A DNA stretch of 64,000 bases from Nocardioides sp. (GCF_030149505.1 NZ_JASBRN010000012.1:1-64000), one strand, 5' to 3'; shown: positions 33,335-42,826, counted from the stretch's first letter. Numbers and translations: made by a program. Notes: a model not told the origin generated them from the sequence alone.

Positions 33335-34518
33335 ACCCGGTGCAGCCCGCGCCCGACGGCGGTGCGGCGCACCCCACGCAGGAGCTTCTCGCGGACGCGG
33401 TACGCCGGGCGCAGGTGCGCGCGGTCCAGCGCGACCCGGGCCTCGTGTAGCTCGTGGGCCAGCCGCTGCTCCTCGGAGCGGATACGGGCGTTCTCGACCA
33501 GCAGCGCGCGGATCGCCTCGACCGCCGCACCCGCGACCTGCGACTCGCGCGGCGAGTCCGGGTCGGCCCAGTGCTCGGGCGGCGGACCGGGCTCGAGGTC
33601 GGCGAGGTCCCCGACGACGTCGTACCCGCGCCGGCGCACCTCCTCGCTCCACCGCTGGCCCAGGTCGCGGGCCCACTCGTGGAGGTCCGGGGGCAGTGCG
33701 AGCCGGGGCGTGCGGGTGCGTCGCGAGAGCGTCTGGTGCGCGAGCAGCTCGCGGACCAGGGGGCGGTAGTCGGGCGGGTCCAGGACGGGGTTGACCGCCT
33801 TGTTGATCCGGCGCAGCAGCGCGGTCTCGGGGACCCCGAGGGAGGGGTTGGCGCGCTCGGCCTCGAGGTCGAGGTCGAGGCCGTCGAGGCCGTCGAGGCC
33901 GAACGCGGCGCTGAAGCGCTGCCAGAGCACGTCCGGCGGGCCGCCGGGGGCGGGGACGGTGACGAGGTGGACGTTCTCGGGCGGCAGGTCGTGGCCCCAC
34001 CGGTCGAGGATGTCGGGGATCTCCTGCACGCCCCAGAACCAGCTGGCGATCCGGCTCGACCGCGCGGGGTCGCGGAGCTGGGCGAGGAACTCCTCGTAGG
34101 AGACGGTGCTGCGGTGCTTGACGTTCTCCTGCCACTCCGCGGGGATCTGGCGCACCAGGTCGCGCACCGAGAGCACCAGGTGCACCTCGGTGCCGTCGTC
34201 GCGGGCCAGGGAGGACAGCGCCCGGCCGACCTGGCTGCGGGAGGCGGTGGCGAGGATCTCGTGGCTGATGATCGAGGTGCCGCCGTGGCGTCGGACCTGC
34301 TCGGCGAGGGCGTCCCAGCGCCCGATCGCCTCGGCCTGCAGCCCGCCCCAGGGCAGCGCCATCAGGTCGAGCGCGGCGAGGAAGTGGGCGTCGAACCGGT
34401 CGGCGGGGTAGAGGACGCCGTGCTGCTCGAGCCGCTCCCGGTTGCGGAAGAGCACGTCCTGGAGGTGGGACGTGCCGGTCTTGGGGGTGCCGACGTGCAG
34501 CAGGACCTTCGCGCTCAC
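33295..34518 (-). CDS. Sulfotransferase-like protein (paralogue 1)
   Basis: The 407-residue protein starts with the PAPS-binding loop HVGTPKTGTSHLQD (about 8-21), typical of bacterial carbohydrate sulfotransferases. The 3'-phosphate-binding VRDLVRQIPAEWQ segment follows, then PENVHLVTVP and the conserved ANPSLGVPETALLRRINK. The C-terminus has a coiled-coil-like stretch (IRSEEQRLAHELHEARVALDRAH) and a basic tail. It probably sulfates a cell-surface glycan or lipid; the acceptor is unknown. Its ATG overlaps the stop of the gene at 34515. A clear paralogue lies at 35851. Confidence 0.82.
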   Translation of the reverse strand: MSAKVLLHVGTPKTGTSHLQDVLFRNRERLEQHGVLYPADRFDAHFLAALDLMALPWGGLQAEAIGRWDALAEQVRRHGGTSIISHEILATASRSQVGRALSSLARDDGTEVHLVLSVRDLVRQIPAEWQENVKHRSTVSYEEFLAQLRDPARSSRIASWFWGVQEIPDILDRWGHDLPPENVHLVTVPAPGGPPDVLWQRFSAAFGLDGLDGLDLDLEAERANPSLGVPETALLRRINKAVNPVLDPPDYRPLVRELLAHQTLSRRTRTPRLALPPDLHEWARDLGQRWSEEVRRRGYDVVGDLADLEPGPPPEHWADPDSPRESQVAGAAVEAIRALLVENARIRSEEQRLAHELHEARVALDRAHLRPAYRVREKLLRGVRRTAVGRGLHRVYRLARGRSSRPA

Positions 34519-35762
34519 GCCTGCTCCTCCTGTCGTGCCCGATCCGGTCCTGCCTGCCCCGGTCCTGCCGCGTCCGGCCCGCTCCGACCCAGCAGCAGGT
34601 CGGCCGCAAGCGCGAGCACCCGCTCGTCCGCGACCGCGGCGGGCGCGGGGGCGCGGGCGGCGAGGACGCGCGGCCGGCTGACCAGGTCCTCGACCTGGCC
34701 GAGCACAGGGTAGTCACCGGCGCGCACGGCATCGCGCAACCGCAGCGAGCGACGGTGCACCCACCGGTGGTGCTCGGGAGGTACGCCGAGGGGCGGGCCG
34801 CCCGTGCGGGCCGCCTGCTCCAGCAGCCGCGGCAGCAGCACCTCGCGCATCAGCCGCCGGCCGGGCTCGGGGGTGACGAGCAGCCCGAGAGCGCCCGAGA
34901 CCAGCCGGGCCAGCTCGACCGCGTGCGCGGGCAGCACCGGACGCGCGGCGAGCGCGTCCACGCCGAGCAGCTCGGCCAGCGCCCGGTCGTCCAGGACGAT
35001 CCGGACCCGGTCCCGGCCGACGCCCCGCGCCCAGCGGGCGGCCACGGCAGCGGGGTCCGCGCCGCGCGCGACCCGGCGTGCCCCGGCCAGCGAGTCCAGC
35101 CAGGTGCCCCACGCGGGGACGGCGACACCGGTGGAGAAGCAGCGGTCGGTCCAGAGGTCGGCGAGCATCGTGGCCAGGTCGTCGGCCACCACCAGCACCA
35201 GCGCCCCGCGGCCGCCGGGCGGCCGACCGCGGGCGACCAGGTCACGACGCAGGACGTCGGCGCGCCAGGGGTCGCCGACCAGGCGGTAGCGGGTGCGCCA
35301 GGGTCGACGCCACGCGGCACGGCGACGCACCCGGCGGGCGGCGTCGGCGGCGAGCCGGCGCAGGTCGTCGGCGCCGGGGTCGCCCCCTGGTCCGGCGTCG
35401 GCGGAAGCGAGGTCCTCGGCCAGCAGCAGCGCGGCGACCCGCAGCAGCTCCTCGGCCGGCAGGTCGGCCGGGTCGACCGGCGGCGGGCCGAACTCCGAGG
35501 GCGGCCGCGAGCCGACCAGCTCCAGGTCGGGACGGCCACGACCCGCAGCGCTCGCCGTCAGCACCCGCTCGGCGAGCTCGCCGGGCACCGCGCCGACCTC
35601 GTTGAGGCGGCGCAGGAGCTCCAGCTGCTGGGCGCCGGGCAGCACCCGCGGCGCCGGGCCGTCGGTGGTGCCGGTCCAGGCCGCCCACGGGGTCGTGCCC
35701 CCGGCGCGCAGGTGGGTCACCCAGGCGGTCGCGCGGGCGGCACCGGGGTCGGGCCGGGTCAT
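34515..35762 (-). CDS. Divergent sulfotransferase-like protein lacking the PAPS loop
   Basis: The 415-residue protein is rich in Ala, Arg and Pro and has no recognised domain at first sight. Segments match the flanking sulfotransferases in order: LVLVVADDLATMLADLW (188-204) against VYGVRDLARQLPAAW; DPAAVAARWARGVGRDRVRI (236-255) against DVPAVLSTWSAGLPPENVHV; and LGVPPEHHRWVHRRS...YPVLGQVEDL (325-360) against LLPPGMHDWVEAES...VDVIGDLEDL. The N-terminus has no PKTGT loop. It overlaps the downstream sulfotransferase start. It is probably an inactive relative or partner subunit; this is inferred by eye. Confidence 0.6.
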   Translation of the reverse strand: MTRPDPGAARATAWVTHLRAGGTTPWAAWTGTTDGPAPRVLPGAQQLELLRRLNEVGAVPGELAERVLTASAAGRGRPDLELVGSRPPSEFGPPPVDPADLPAEELLRVAALLLAEDLASADAGPGGDPGADDLRRLAADAARRVRRRAAWRRPWRTRYRLVGDPWRADVLRRDLVARGRPPGGRGALVLVVADDLATMLADLWTDRCFSTGVAVPAWGTWLDSLAGARRVARGADPAAVAARWARGVGRDRVRIVLDDRALAELLGVDALAARPVLPAHAVELARLVSGALGLLVTPEPGRRLMREVLLPRLLEQAARTGGPPLGVPPEHHRWVHRRSLRLRDAVRAGDYPVLGQVEDLVSRPRVLAARAPAPAAVADERVLALAADLLLGRSGPDAAGPGQAGPDRARQEEQA

Positions 35763-35773
35763 CGGGCCGCGGC

Positions 35774-35829
35774 CCGCGGGACGTCATACGTCCCGCACCG
35801 AGGGACGTCCCGCCCGCATGACGTCCCGG
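35774..35829. repeat. GACGTCAT palindromic repeat (family E, copy 1)
   Basis: This contains GCGGGACGTCATACGTCCCG and GACGTCCCGCCCGCATGACG. Reversed and complemented it matches the start of the repeat at 51219 at nearly every position over about 54 bases. It lies between the sulfotransferase-like genes. Confidence 0.75.
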
Positions 35830-35850
35830 GTCGCCGGGCGGGGCTGGCGA

Positions 35851-36948
35851 TCACGACTCGCGCAGCCGGCGTACGCCGGAGCGCAGGCGGTGCGAGAGCT
35901 GCTGCTCGGGGTCCTCGCGCCGCGCCGCCTCCTGGGTCATGACGGTGAGGGCGTCGAGCGCGGCGGCGAGCTGGGCCTTGGAGGTGACCTTGTCGGGGTT
36001 GGTGTAGTCGACGCGGCGCGTCGGCAGCGGGCGGAGGTCCTCGAGGTCGCCGATGACGTCGACGCCGCTCTGCTCCAGCCACTCGACCCAGCGGGCGGAC
36101 TCGGCCTCGACCCAGTCGTGCATGCCGGGGGGCAGCAGCAGCTTGGCGCTCTCGCGGCCGGCGAGCTCCTGCTCGGCGAGCAGGCCGCGGACCAGGTCGT
36201 CGTACGTCGCGTCGCGCCGGACCTTGCGACCCAGCCGCTTGTTCAGCCGACGGATCAGCGCGGCCTCGGCGACCCCCAGCGAGGGGTTGGTGCGCCGCGA
36301 CTCCTCCGGCGCCCAGGCGGGGTCGATGGAGACGGCGCGGCAGAAGCGGTGCCACAGCTCGTCGGGGCCCGTGGTGCCGGCCTGCGGGACGGTGACGACG
36401 TGGACGTTCTCCGGCGGCAGCCCGGCCGACCAGGTGCTGAGCACTGCCGGGACGTCGAAGGCGCGGTAGAACCACGGCTTGCCGGTCCGCACCTTGCGCA
36501 GGAACCCGCGGTAGGTCCACTTGCGGCCCTGCTTGATGCTCTCCTGCCACGCGGCCGGGAGCTGGCGGGCCAGGTCGCGCACGCCGTAGACGACGTGCAG
36601 GTCGTCGCCGGCACCCAGCTCGGCCTTGGCCCGGGCGACGGCCTCGGCGGGCGCGGGGGCGAGGATCTCGTGGCTGACGATGACGCTGCCCTTGTGCCGC
36701 CGCACCCGGCGCACGAGGGCGTCCCAGTTACCGTCGGCGTGGCCGGGGTCGCCGCCCCAGTCCTGGCCGAGCAGGTCCAGCGCCGCGCGGAACTGGAACA
36801 TCCCGGGGCTCACCAGCGGGGAGCGGCTCGGGAAGTGCACTCCGTGCTGGGCCAGGGTCTTGGCGTTGCGGCTGAGCCGGTCCTGCACGTAGGTGGTGCC
36901 GGTCTTCGGCGCACCGATGTGCAGGTAGACCCGCCGCTGGGATGTCAC
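35851..36948 (-). CDS. Sulfotransferase-like protein (paralogue 2)
   Basis: The 365-residue protein has the PAPS loop HIGAPKTGTTYVQD (about 10-23), VSHEILAPAP, the 3'-phosphate segment GVRDLARQLPAAWQ, PENVHVVTVPQAG, and the family tract TNPSLGVAEAALIRRLNKRLG. It matches paralogue 1 (33295) along most of its length. The GTG at 36948 overlaps the TGA of the HMG-CoA lyase gene, so it is translated as the last gene of the leucine-degradation operon although unrelated in function. The acceptor is unknown. Confidence 0.82.
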   Translation of the reverse strand: MTSQRRVYLHIGAPKTGTTYVQDRLSRNAKTLAQHGVHFPSRSPLVSPGMFQFRAALDLLGQDWGGDPGHADGNWDALVRRVRRHKGSVIVSHEILAPAPAEAVARAKAELGAGDDLHVVYGVRDLARQLPAAWQESIKQGRKWTYRGFLRKVRTGKPWFYRAFDVPAVLSTWSAGLPPENVHVVTVPQAGTTGPDELWHRFCRAVSIDPAWAPEESRRTNPSLGVAEAALIRRLNKRLGRKVRRDATYDDLVRGLLAEQELAGRESAKLLLPPGMHDWVEAESARWVEWLEQSGVDVIGDLEDLRPLPTRRVDYTNPDKVTSKAQLAAALDALTVMTQEAARREDPEQQLSHRLRSGVRRLRES

Positions 36949-37889
36949 GAGGTGGATTGTGCCAGCGCCCGGACCACCGCGGAGGGGCTGGGCCGCCCGA
37001 GCTGCCCGGCCATCCAGGAGCTGGTCGCCACCAGGGCGCCGAGGTCGACCCCGTGCTCGATGCCCAGGCCGTCGAGCAGCCAGACCAGGTCCTCGGTCGC
37101 GAGGTTGCCGGTCGCGCTCTCGGCGTAGGGGCAGCCGCCGAGGCCGCCCGCGCTGGCGTCGTACGTCGTCACGCCGGCGCGCAGGCCGGCCTGGACGTTG
37201 GAGAGGGCCTGGCCGTAGGTGTCGTGGAAGTGCAGCGCGAGCCGGTCGAGCGGGGTGCCCGCGGCGGTGAACGCCTCGACCAGCGCGGTGACGTGGCCGG
37301 CGGTGCCGACGCCGATGGTGTCGCCGAGGCTGAGCTGGGTGGCGCCCATCGCGAGCAGTCGCTGCCCGACGCCGACGACCTGCTCGGGGGCCACCGGGCC
37401 CTCCCAGGGGTCGCCGAAGCACATCGAGACGTAGGCGCGGACGTCCAGGCCGGCCGCCAGGGCGCGCTCGACCGTCGGCTCGAACATCGCGAACTGGGTC
37501 TCGAGGGTGCGGTTGAGGTTCTTGGCGGCGAAGGCCTCGGTGGCGCTGGCGAAGACCGCGACGTGGCGCAGCCCGAGCTCCAGGGCGCGGTCGAGCCCAC
37601 GCTCGTTGGGCACGAGCACCGGGCAGTCGAGGCCGTCGGCGCCCAGGCGGGTCATCAGGTCTGCGGCATCGGCCAGCTGCGGGACCCAGCGCGGGTGGAC
37701 GAAGCTCGTCGCCTCGACGAGGGGGAGCCCGGCGGCCAGCAGGCGGCGGACGAACTCCTCCTTCACCGCGACCGGGACGACCGCCTGCTCGTTCTGCAGG
37801 CCGTCGCGGGGTCCGACCTCGTAGATCGTGACGCGGTCTGGGAGCCCGGGCGCGGGGACGGCCGTCGCCCGGGTGATCACACCGGTCAC
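36945..37889 (-). CDS. mvaB: Hydroxymethylglutaryl-CoA lyase
   Basis: It splits 3-hydroxy-3-methylglutaryl-CoA into acetoacetate and acetyl-CoA, the last step of leucine breakdown. The 314-residue TIM-barrel protein has EVGPRDGLQNE (24-34), the metal-binding HFHDTYGQALSN, and the active-site cysteine loop GGLGGCPYAESATGN. It overlaps the stop of the carboxylase alpha gene by four bases (ATGA), within an operon with both carboxylase subunits. Confidence 0.95.
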   Translation of the reverse strand: MTGVITRATAVPAPGLPDRVTIYEVGPRDGLQNEQAVVPVAVKEEFVRRLLAAGLPLVEATSFVHPRWVPQLADAADLMTRLGADGLDCPVLVPNERGLDRALELGLRHVAVFASATEAFAAKNLNRTLETQFAMFEPTVERALAAGLDVRAYVSMCFGDPWEGPVAPEQVVGVGQRLLAMGATQLSLGDTIGVGTAGHVTALVEAFTAAGTPLDRLALHFHDTYGQALSNVQAGLRAGVTTYDASAGGLGGCPYAESATGNLATEDLVWLLDGLGIEHGVDLGALVATSSWMAGQLGRPSPSAVVRALAQSTS

Positions 37890-39844
37890 GCCGTGCCCTC
37901 CTGCCCCGCCTGTTCCACGTGGAACAACACGTGCCCCAGCGGCACCTGCCGTCCCACCGCCGCGTCGACGACGGTCACGGTGCCGGGGTACGGCGCCTTC
38001 ATGGCCAGCTCCATCTTCATCGCCTCGAGCACCCCGAGCACCTGGCCCTCCTGCACCTGCTGGCCGGCCTCGACCCGGACGTCGAGGACGGTGCCGGGCA
38101 TGGGGGCCAGCAGGTCGCCGTCGTGGTCGTCAGCGTGACCGGCGAGCCGGTCGGGCGGGGTGAAGCGGAAGAGCTGGCCGCGGTGGGCGACCTCGACGAC
38201 GCCGCGGCCGTCCAGGCCGAGCCGGGCGTCGACCACCGCGCGGACGCGGGTGCCGTCGACGACCAGGTCGAGCACGTGGTCGGCGGCCGAGAGCTGGCGC
38301 ACCTCGACCCCGTCGACCGTGCCGGTGTCGTCGGGTCGCCGGTGCACGACGACCGGGCGGTCCAGCTCGACGGTCGTCGCGGCCGGGTCGGCGCCGAGGC
38401 GGAACCCGTCGGCGACGTACGCCGTGCCGCGGCCGTCGAGGGAGCGCACCATGGCGGCGGTCCAGGCGGCGAGGACGCGCGGGACCTCGTCGGTCGGTGC
38501 CGGCAGCTCGGCCGGGATGTCCACCCGGTCCAGCCAGGCGGTGTCCAGGCCGCCGGGGGCGCCGACGTCGCGGAAGGCGTCACTGGCGGCGAGCGCGCGC
38601 AGGAAGCCGGTGTTCGTGGTCAGGCCGAGCACCGACGTGCGGTCGAGCGCGTCGACGAGGGCCAGCCGTGCGGCCTCACGGTCCGGGCCGTGCACGACGA
38701 CCTTGCCGAGCATCGGGTCGAAGCTGGTCGAGACGACCTGCCCGGACTCCAGCGCGTGGTCCACGCGGACGCCGGCGCCGCCCGGCCAGCGCACCAGGGA
38801 GGCGGTGCCGGCCTGCGGCAGGAACCCGGCGTACGGGTCCTCGGCGTAGACGCGGGCCTCGATGGCGTGGCCGTGGATGACCAGGTCGCCCTGTTCCAGC
38901 GACAGCGGGTGCCCCTCGGCGACGCGCAGCTGCTCCTCGACCAGGTCGACGCCGCCGCAGATCGCCTCGGTGACGGGGTGCTCGACCTGGAGGCGGGTGT
39001 TCATCTCCAGGAAGTAGAAGTCGTCGGACTGCGTGTCGAGGAGGAACTCCACGGTGCCGGCGCCGGAGTACCCGACCTCGCGGGCCAGGTCGACGGCGGC
39101 GCTGGTGATCCGGTGCCGCAGCTCGGCGGTGATCCCCGGAGCGGGCGCCTCCTCGAGGACCTTCTGGTGCCGGCGCTGCGCCGAGCAGTCGCGCTCGAAG
39201 AGGTGCACGACGCCGCCGTGGTCGTCACCCACGACCTGGACCTCGACGTGGCGGCCGCGCTCGACGTACCGCTCCACGAGCATGGCGTCGTCGCCGAACG
39301 CCTTGGCGGCCTCGCGGCGGGCTGCGGCGATCGCCTCGGCGTACTCCCCCGCCTCGCGGACCACCCGCATGCCCTTGCCGCCACCGCCGGCCGCGGCCTT
39401 GACCAGCACCGGGAACGTGAAGGTGGTCGGGTCGGCCTCGGGGTCGTACGACGGCACGACCGGCACCCCGGCGCGCTCGGCGACCTCGCGCGCAGCGTCC
39501 TTGCGGCCCATGAGGTCGATGACGTCCGCGCTGGGGCCGACCAGCCGGACCCCGGCCGCCTCCAGGGCGCGTGCGAAGGGCGCGCGCTCGGACAGGAAGC
39601 CGTAACCGGGGTGGACGGCCTGGGCGCCGGTCGCCACCGCGGTTGCGACGATCGCCTCGACGTCGAGGTAGGACGGCACCTGGACCGAGTCGTCGGCCGC
39701 GCGCACGTGCAGCGCGTGGGCGTCGGGCTCGGTGAAGACCGCGACCGTGCGGATGCCGAGGCGGGCGGCCGTGCGCATGACGCGCAGGGCGATCTCGCCG
39801 CGGTTGGCGATGAGGAGGGTGCGGATCTGGATCATCGCGCTCAT
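37886..39844 (-). CDS. Acyl-CoA carboxylase alpha subunit (probable methylcrotonyl-CoA carboxylase)
   Basis: The 652-residue protein holds a biotin carboxylase (about 5-450) with the ATP-grasp loop AAAGGGGKGM, the EMNTRLQVEHPVTE catalytic tract and ANRGEIALR. A linker follows and then a biotinyl domain with the modified lysine K610 in EAMKMELAM. It carboxylates biotin for the partner encoded at 39913. Gene order with HMG-CoA lyase identifies the substrate as methylcrotonyl-CoA; propionyl- or geranyl-CoA cannot be excluded. The ATG at 39844 (MSAMIQIR) was chosen; 39835 is also possible. Confidence 0.92.
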   Translation of the reverse strand: MSAMIQIRTLLIANRGEIALRVMRTAARLGIRTVAVFTEPDAHALHVRAADDSVQVPSYLDVEAIVATAVATGAQAVHPGYGFLSERAPFARALEAAGVRLVGPSADVIDLMGRKDAAREVAERAGVPVVPSYDPEADPTTFTFPVLVKAAAGGGGKGMRVVREAGEYAEAIAAARREAAKAFGDDAMLVERYVERGRHVEVQVVGDDHGGVVHLFERDCSAQRRHQKVLEEAPAPGITAELRHRITSAAVDLAREVGYSGAGTVEFLLDTQSDDFYFLEMNTRLQVEHPVTEAICGGVDLVEEQLRVAEGHPLSLEQGDLVIHGHAIEARVYAEDPYAGFLPQAGTASLVRWPGGAGVRVDHALESGQVVSTSFDPMLGKVVVHGPDREAARLALVDALDRTSVLGLTTNTGFLRALAASDAFRDVGAPGGLDTAWLDRVDIPAELPAPTDEVPRVLAAWTAAMVRSLDGRGTAYVADGFRLGADPAATTVELDRPVVVHRRPDDTGTVDGVEVRQLSAADHVLDLVVDGTRVRAVVDARLGLDGRGVVEVAHRGQLFRFTPPDRLAGHADDHDGDLLAPMPGTVLDVRVEAGQQVQEGQVLGVLEAMKMELAMKAPYPGTVTVVDAAVGRQVPLGHVLFHVEQAGQEGTA

Positions 39845-39912
39845 CTCGGGGTCTTCGTGGCGTTGTTCGCGGAGGGGCGGAGCGGGGGAGCGAAGAAGGT
39901 CATGGGGTGAAT

Positions 39913-41466
39913 TCACATCCGGAAGATGCCGTAGGAGGGCTCGGGCACGGGTGCGTTGGCGCAGGTGGCCAGCGCCATGCCCAGGACCCGGCGGGTGTCG
40001 GCGGGGTCGATGATCCCGTCGTCCCACAGCCGCGCGGTGGCGTAGTAGGGCGAGCCCTGCTCCTCGTACTGCGCCCGGATCGGGGCCTTGAAGTCCTCGT
40101 CGTCGGGACGGTTCGCCACCGTCGCCAGGACCGACGCGGCCTGCTCGCCGCCCATCACCGAGATCCGCGCATTGGGCCACATCCACAGGAAGCGTGGGTC
40201 GTAGGCACGCCCGCACATGCCGTAGTTGCCGGCGCCGTACGAGCCGCCGATCACCACCGTCAGCTTCGGCACCACCGAGCAGGCGACCGCGGTGACGAGC
40301 TTGGCGCCGTCGCGGGCGATGCCGTTGTTCTCGTACTCCCGCCCGACCATGAAGCCGGAGATGTTCTGCAGGAACACCAGCGGGATGCCGCGCTGGTTGC
40401 ACAGCTCCACGAAGTGCGCGCCCTTGAGCGCGGACTCGCTGAAGAGGATGCCGTTGTTGGCGACGATGCCGACGGGGTGGCCCCACACGTGCGCGAAGCC
40501 GCAGACCAGCGTCTCGCCGTAGAGCGCCTTGAACTCCTGGAACCGGCTGCCGTCGACGACGCGGCGGATGACGTCGCGCACGTCGTAGGGGGTGCGCACG
40601 TCGGCGGGGACGACGTCGTAGATCGACTCCGGGGCCTCCAGCGGCTCCTCGACCTCGCGGACCTGCCACGGCGCCGCGGTCCGCGGCCTGCTGAGGGTGT
40701 CGACGATGCCGCGGACGATCGCCAGCGCGTGCGCGTCGTCCTCGGCCAGGTGGTCCACGACGCCGGAGCGCCGGGCGTGCACCTCGCCACCGCCCAGCTC
40801 CTCGGCGGTGACGACCTCGCCGGTCGCGGCCTTCACCAGCGGCGGGCCGCCCAGGAAGATCGTGCCCTGCTCCTTGACGATCACGGTCTCGTCCGACATC
40901 GCCGGGACGTACGCGCCGCCGGCCGTGCACGAACCCATGACGCTGGCGATCTGCGGGATGCCGCGGGCGGACATGTTCGCCTGGTTGAAGAAGATCCGGC
41001 CGAAGTGCTCGCGGTCGGGGAAGACCTCGTCTTGCATCGGCAGGAACGCGCCGCCGGAGTCCACGAGGTAGATGCACGGCAGGTTGTTCTCGGCCGCGAC
41101 CGTCTGGGCGCGCAGGTGCTTCTTGACCGTCATCGGGTAGTACGTGCCGCCCTTGACCGTGGCGTCGTTGGCCACCACCACGCACTCGCGGCCGTGGATG
41201 CGGCCGATCCCGCCGACGACCCCGGCGCTCGGCACAGGGGTCTCCCCCGGCGCGCCGTACATCCCGTACGCCGCCAGTGGGCTGAGCTCGAGGAACGGGC
41301 TGCCCGGGTCCAGCAGCCGGTCGACCCGGTCGCGGACGAGCAGCTTCCCGCGGCTGGTGTGCTTCTCACGCGCGGCCTCGCTGCCGCCCAGGCGCACCTG
41401 GGCCAGCCGCTCACGCAGCTGCGCGACCAGGCTCCTCAGGTCCGGCGGGGGTGTCTGGGTGCTCAC
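39913..41466 (-). CDS. Acyl-CoA carboxylase beta subunit (probable methylcrotonyl-CoA carboxylase)
   Basis: The 517-residue carboxyltransferase moves CO2 from biotin to the acyl-CoA. The crotonase-fold halves show [34 protein letters not shown], and the C-terminal [33 protein letters not shown], which is characteristic of methylcrotonyl-CoA carboxylases. It is the first gene of the operon mccB-mccA-mvaB-sulfotransferase. The GTG at 41466 has TAACCT six bases upstream (leaderless), and an 18-bp palindrome overlaps that box, implying a TetR-type repressor. Confidence 0.93.
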   Translation of the reverse strand: MSTQTPPPDLRSLVAQLRERLAQVRLGGSEAAREKHTSRGKLLVRDRVDRLLDPGSPFLELSPLAAYGMYGAPGETPVPSAGVVGGIGRIHGRECVVVANDATVKGGTYYPMTVKKHLRAQTVAAENNLPCIYLVDSGGAFLPMQDEVFPDREHFGRIFFNQANMSARGIPQIASVMGSCTAGGAYVPAMSDETVIVKEQGTIFLGGPPLVKAATGEVVTAEELGGGEVHARRSGVVDHLAEDDAHALAIVRGIVDTLSRPRTAAPWQVREVEEPLEAPESIYDVVPADVRTPYDVRDVIRRVVDGSRFQEFKALYGETLVCGFAHVWGHPVGIVANNGILFSESALKGAHFVELCNQRGIPLVFLQNISGFMVGREYENNGIARDGAKLVTAVACSVVPKLTVVIGGSYGAGNYGMCGRAYDPRFLWMWPNARISVMGGEQAASVLATVANRPDDEDFKAPIRAQYEEQGSPYYATARLWDDGIIDPADTRRVLGMALATCANAPVPEPSYGIFRM

Positions 41467-41473
41467 CGCGCCA

Positions 41474-41491
41474 GGTTAGCGATCGTTAACC
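41474..41491. promoter_or_regulatory. Palindromic operator over the carboxylase operon promoter
   Basis: The 18-base near-palindrome GGTTAGCGATCGTTAACC has perfect GGTTA/TAACC arms and a CGATCG centre. It overlaps the -10 box of the leucine-degradation operon (41473-41478), a classic repressor position. TetR-family proteins bind sites of this form. The TetR gene at 43206 is a candidate. Confidence 0.6.
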
Positions 41492-41507
41492 GGGGGCGCC
41501 AGGCGGC

Positions 41508-41573
41508 GGGTAGTCCGAACGATTTTTCACCCTCAGCTCGAGCTGAGGGTGACTTTTCGTTCGGAGTATCCCG
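41508..41573. repeat. Nested palindrome (family A, copy 2)
   Basis: Outer arms GGGTAGTCCGAACG / CGTTCGGAGTATCCC enclose a perfect inner palindrome whose left half is TCACCCTCAGCTC. It lies three bases from the stop codon of the GH26 gene. Confidence 0.85.
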
Positions 41574-41575
41574 GC

Positions 41576-42826
41576 TCAGCGCACCGAGCAGACCCCGCCC
41601 GGACACGAGCCCAGCCACTCCCGACCGCCCCGCAGCGAGGAGACCTGCTTGCGCCCGGCGGCGTCGTCGAACCACAGGAGCGCGTACGCCGCGGACAGGC
41701 CCTGCGTGCGCAGGGTGCTGGTGATGACGGCGGGGTCCCAGTCGCCGTCGGGCGAGTGCGCCGGGCCGACCTCGGTCAGGGCCGCGCGCGGGGCGGCGGC
41801 GGCCAGCTCGGCGTACCCCGTCAGGTCGACCTCGTCGACGGCCAGCTCCTCGGAGCCGCGGCCGCCGCAGTCGGGGTGGACGCTCTCGCAGTCGTAGGTG
41901 TCCAGGCCCACGAGGTCGACGGCGTCGGGCAGTAGCGAGCGCGGCTCGTCGACGCCCTCCCAGGTGCGCACCGCCGCGCCGTAGGACCACAGCAGGTGGT
42001 GCAGCCCGGCGTCGGCGGCCTGCTGCTGGAGCTGGGCGAAGAGGGCGCGGTACGTCGTCGGGTCCGGGCGGCCCCACCAGAACCAGCCCCCGCCGGCCTC
42101 GTGCAGCGGGCGCAGCACGACGGCCACCCCGCGTTCCTGGAGCGGGGCCAGCAGGGCCAGTGCCTCGGCCCAGTCCGCGGCGAACCGGCGCGCCGCCGGC
42201 GTCGTCGGATCCAGCAGCTCGGCCAGCCGCTCGGCGCCGGTGCGGTCGAAGGAGTCGCCACCGGTCCACGGGTTGTGGGCGTGCCAGGAGGCGGTAAGCA
42301 GTGCCCCGTCCTCGGCGAGGAGAGCGAGGTCCTCGGTGCGGTCCTGCCCACGGCGGGCGGCGTCGACCAGCTCGTCGAGGTCGAAGCCGACCACCGCGGG
42401 CGGGCCGGTCCGCCACGCGCGCAGCGGGGCGTCCCAGCGGTCGTTGGAGATGTTGACTTGCTGCCCGACCGCGGTCGCCCCGTCGGCCAGCCAGCGGTCG
42501 AGGGTCTCGGCCGCGCACCGGGCGGCGGCCGTGGCGTCGGGGTCGACGGGGGGCACCTCGGGGGTGCAGGTGCGGGCGGAGGCGCTGGAGGGGGCGCCGG
42601 TCGGCCCTGTCGCGGGGAACGTCGGCGCGGTCGAAGACGGGTCGGCGCTCGGCCAGGGAGACGCCGTCGAGACGGGCCGGGCCGCCGGCGTCGTACCGGA
42701 GGGGCCGGCCGCAGCCTCCTCGGCTCCCGCGGTCCGGGCCGCGTGCCAGCCACCGGTCGCGGCGAGGGCGGCGCACGTGGCGATCAGCGCCGACGCACGC
42801 CGGGACCTCCTGCTCCCCCCGGACAT
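41576..42826 (-). CDS. Secreted glycoside hydrolase family 26 (beta-mannanase-like)
   Basis: The 416-residue protein has a basic signal sequence (SGGSRRSRRASALIATCAALAATGG), a Pro/Ser/Thr-rich linker to about residue 90, then a TIM barrel with the GH26 acid/base region LRPLHEAGGGWFWWG and the nucleophile-containing AALTEVGP. The WSYGA and GLDTYDCESVHPD tracts line the cleft. GH26 enzymes mostly cut mannans, some xylans or mixed glucans; the substrate here is not certain. The ATG has GATCAT six bases upstream. It ends at a family A palindrome. Confidence 0.85.
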   Translation of the reverse strand: MSGGSRRSRRASALIATCAALAATGGWHAARTAGAEEAAAGPSGTTPAARPVSTASPWPSADPSSTAPTFPATGPTGAPSSASARTCTPEVPPVDPDATAAARCAAETLDRWLADGATAVGQQVNISNDRWDAPLRAWRTGPPAVVGFDLDELVDAARRGQDRTEDLALLAEDGALLTASWHAHNPWTGGDSFDRTGAERLAELLDPTTPAARRFAADWAEALALLAPLQERGVAVVLRPLHEAGGGWFWWGRPDPTTYRALFAQLQQQAADAGLHHLLWSYGAAVRTWEGVDEPRSLLPDAVDLVGLDTYDCESVHPDCGGRGSEELAVDEVDLTGYAELAAAAPRAALTEVGPAHSPDGDWDPAVITSTLRTQGLSAAYALLWFDDAAGRKQVSSLRGGREWLGSCPGGVCSVR

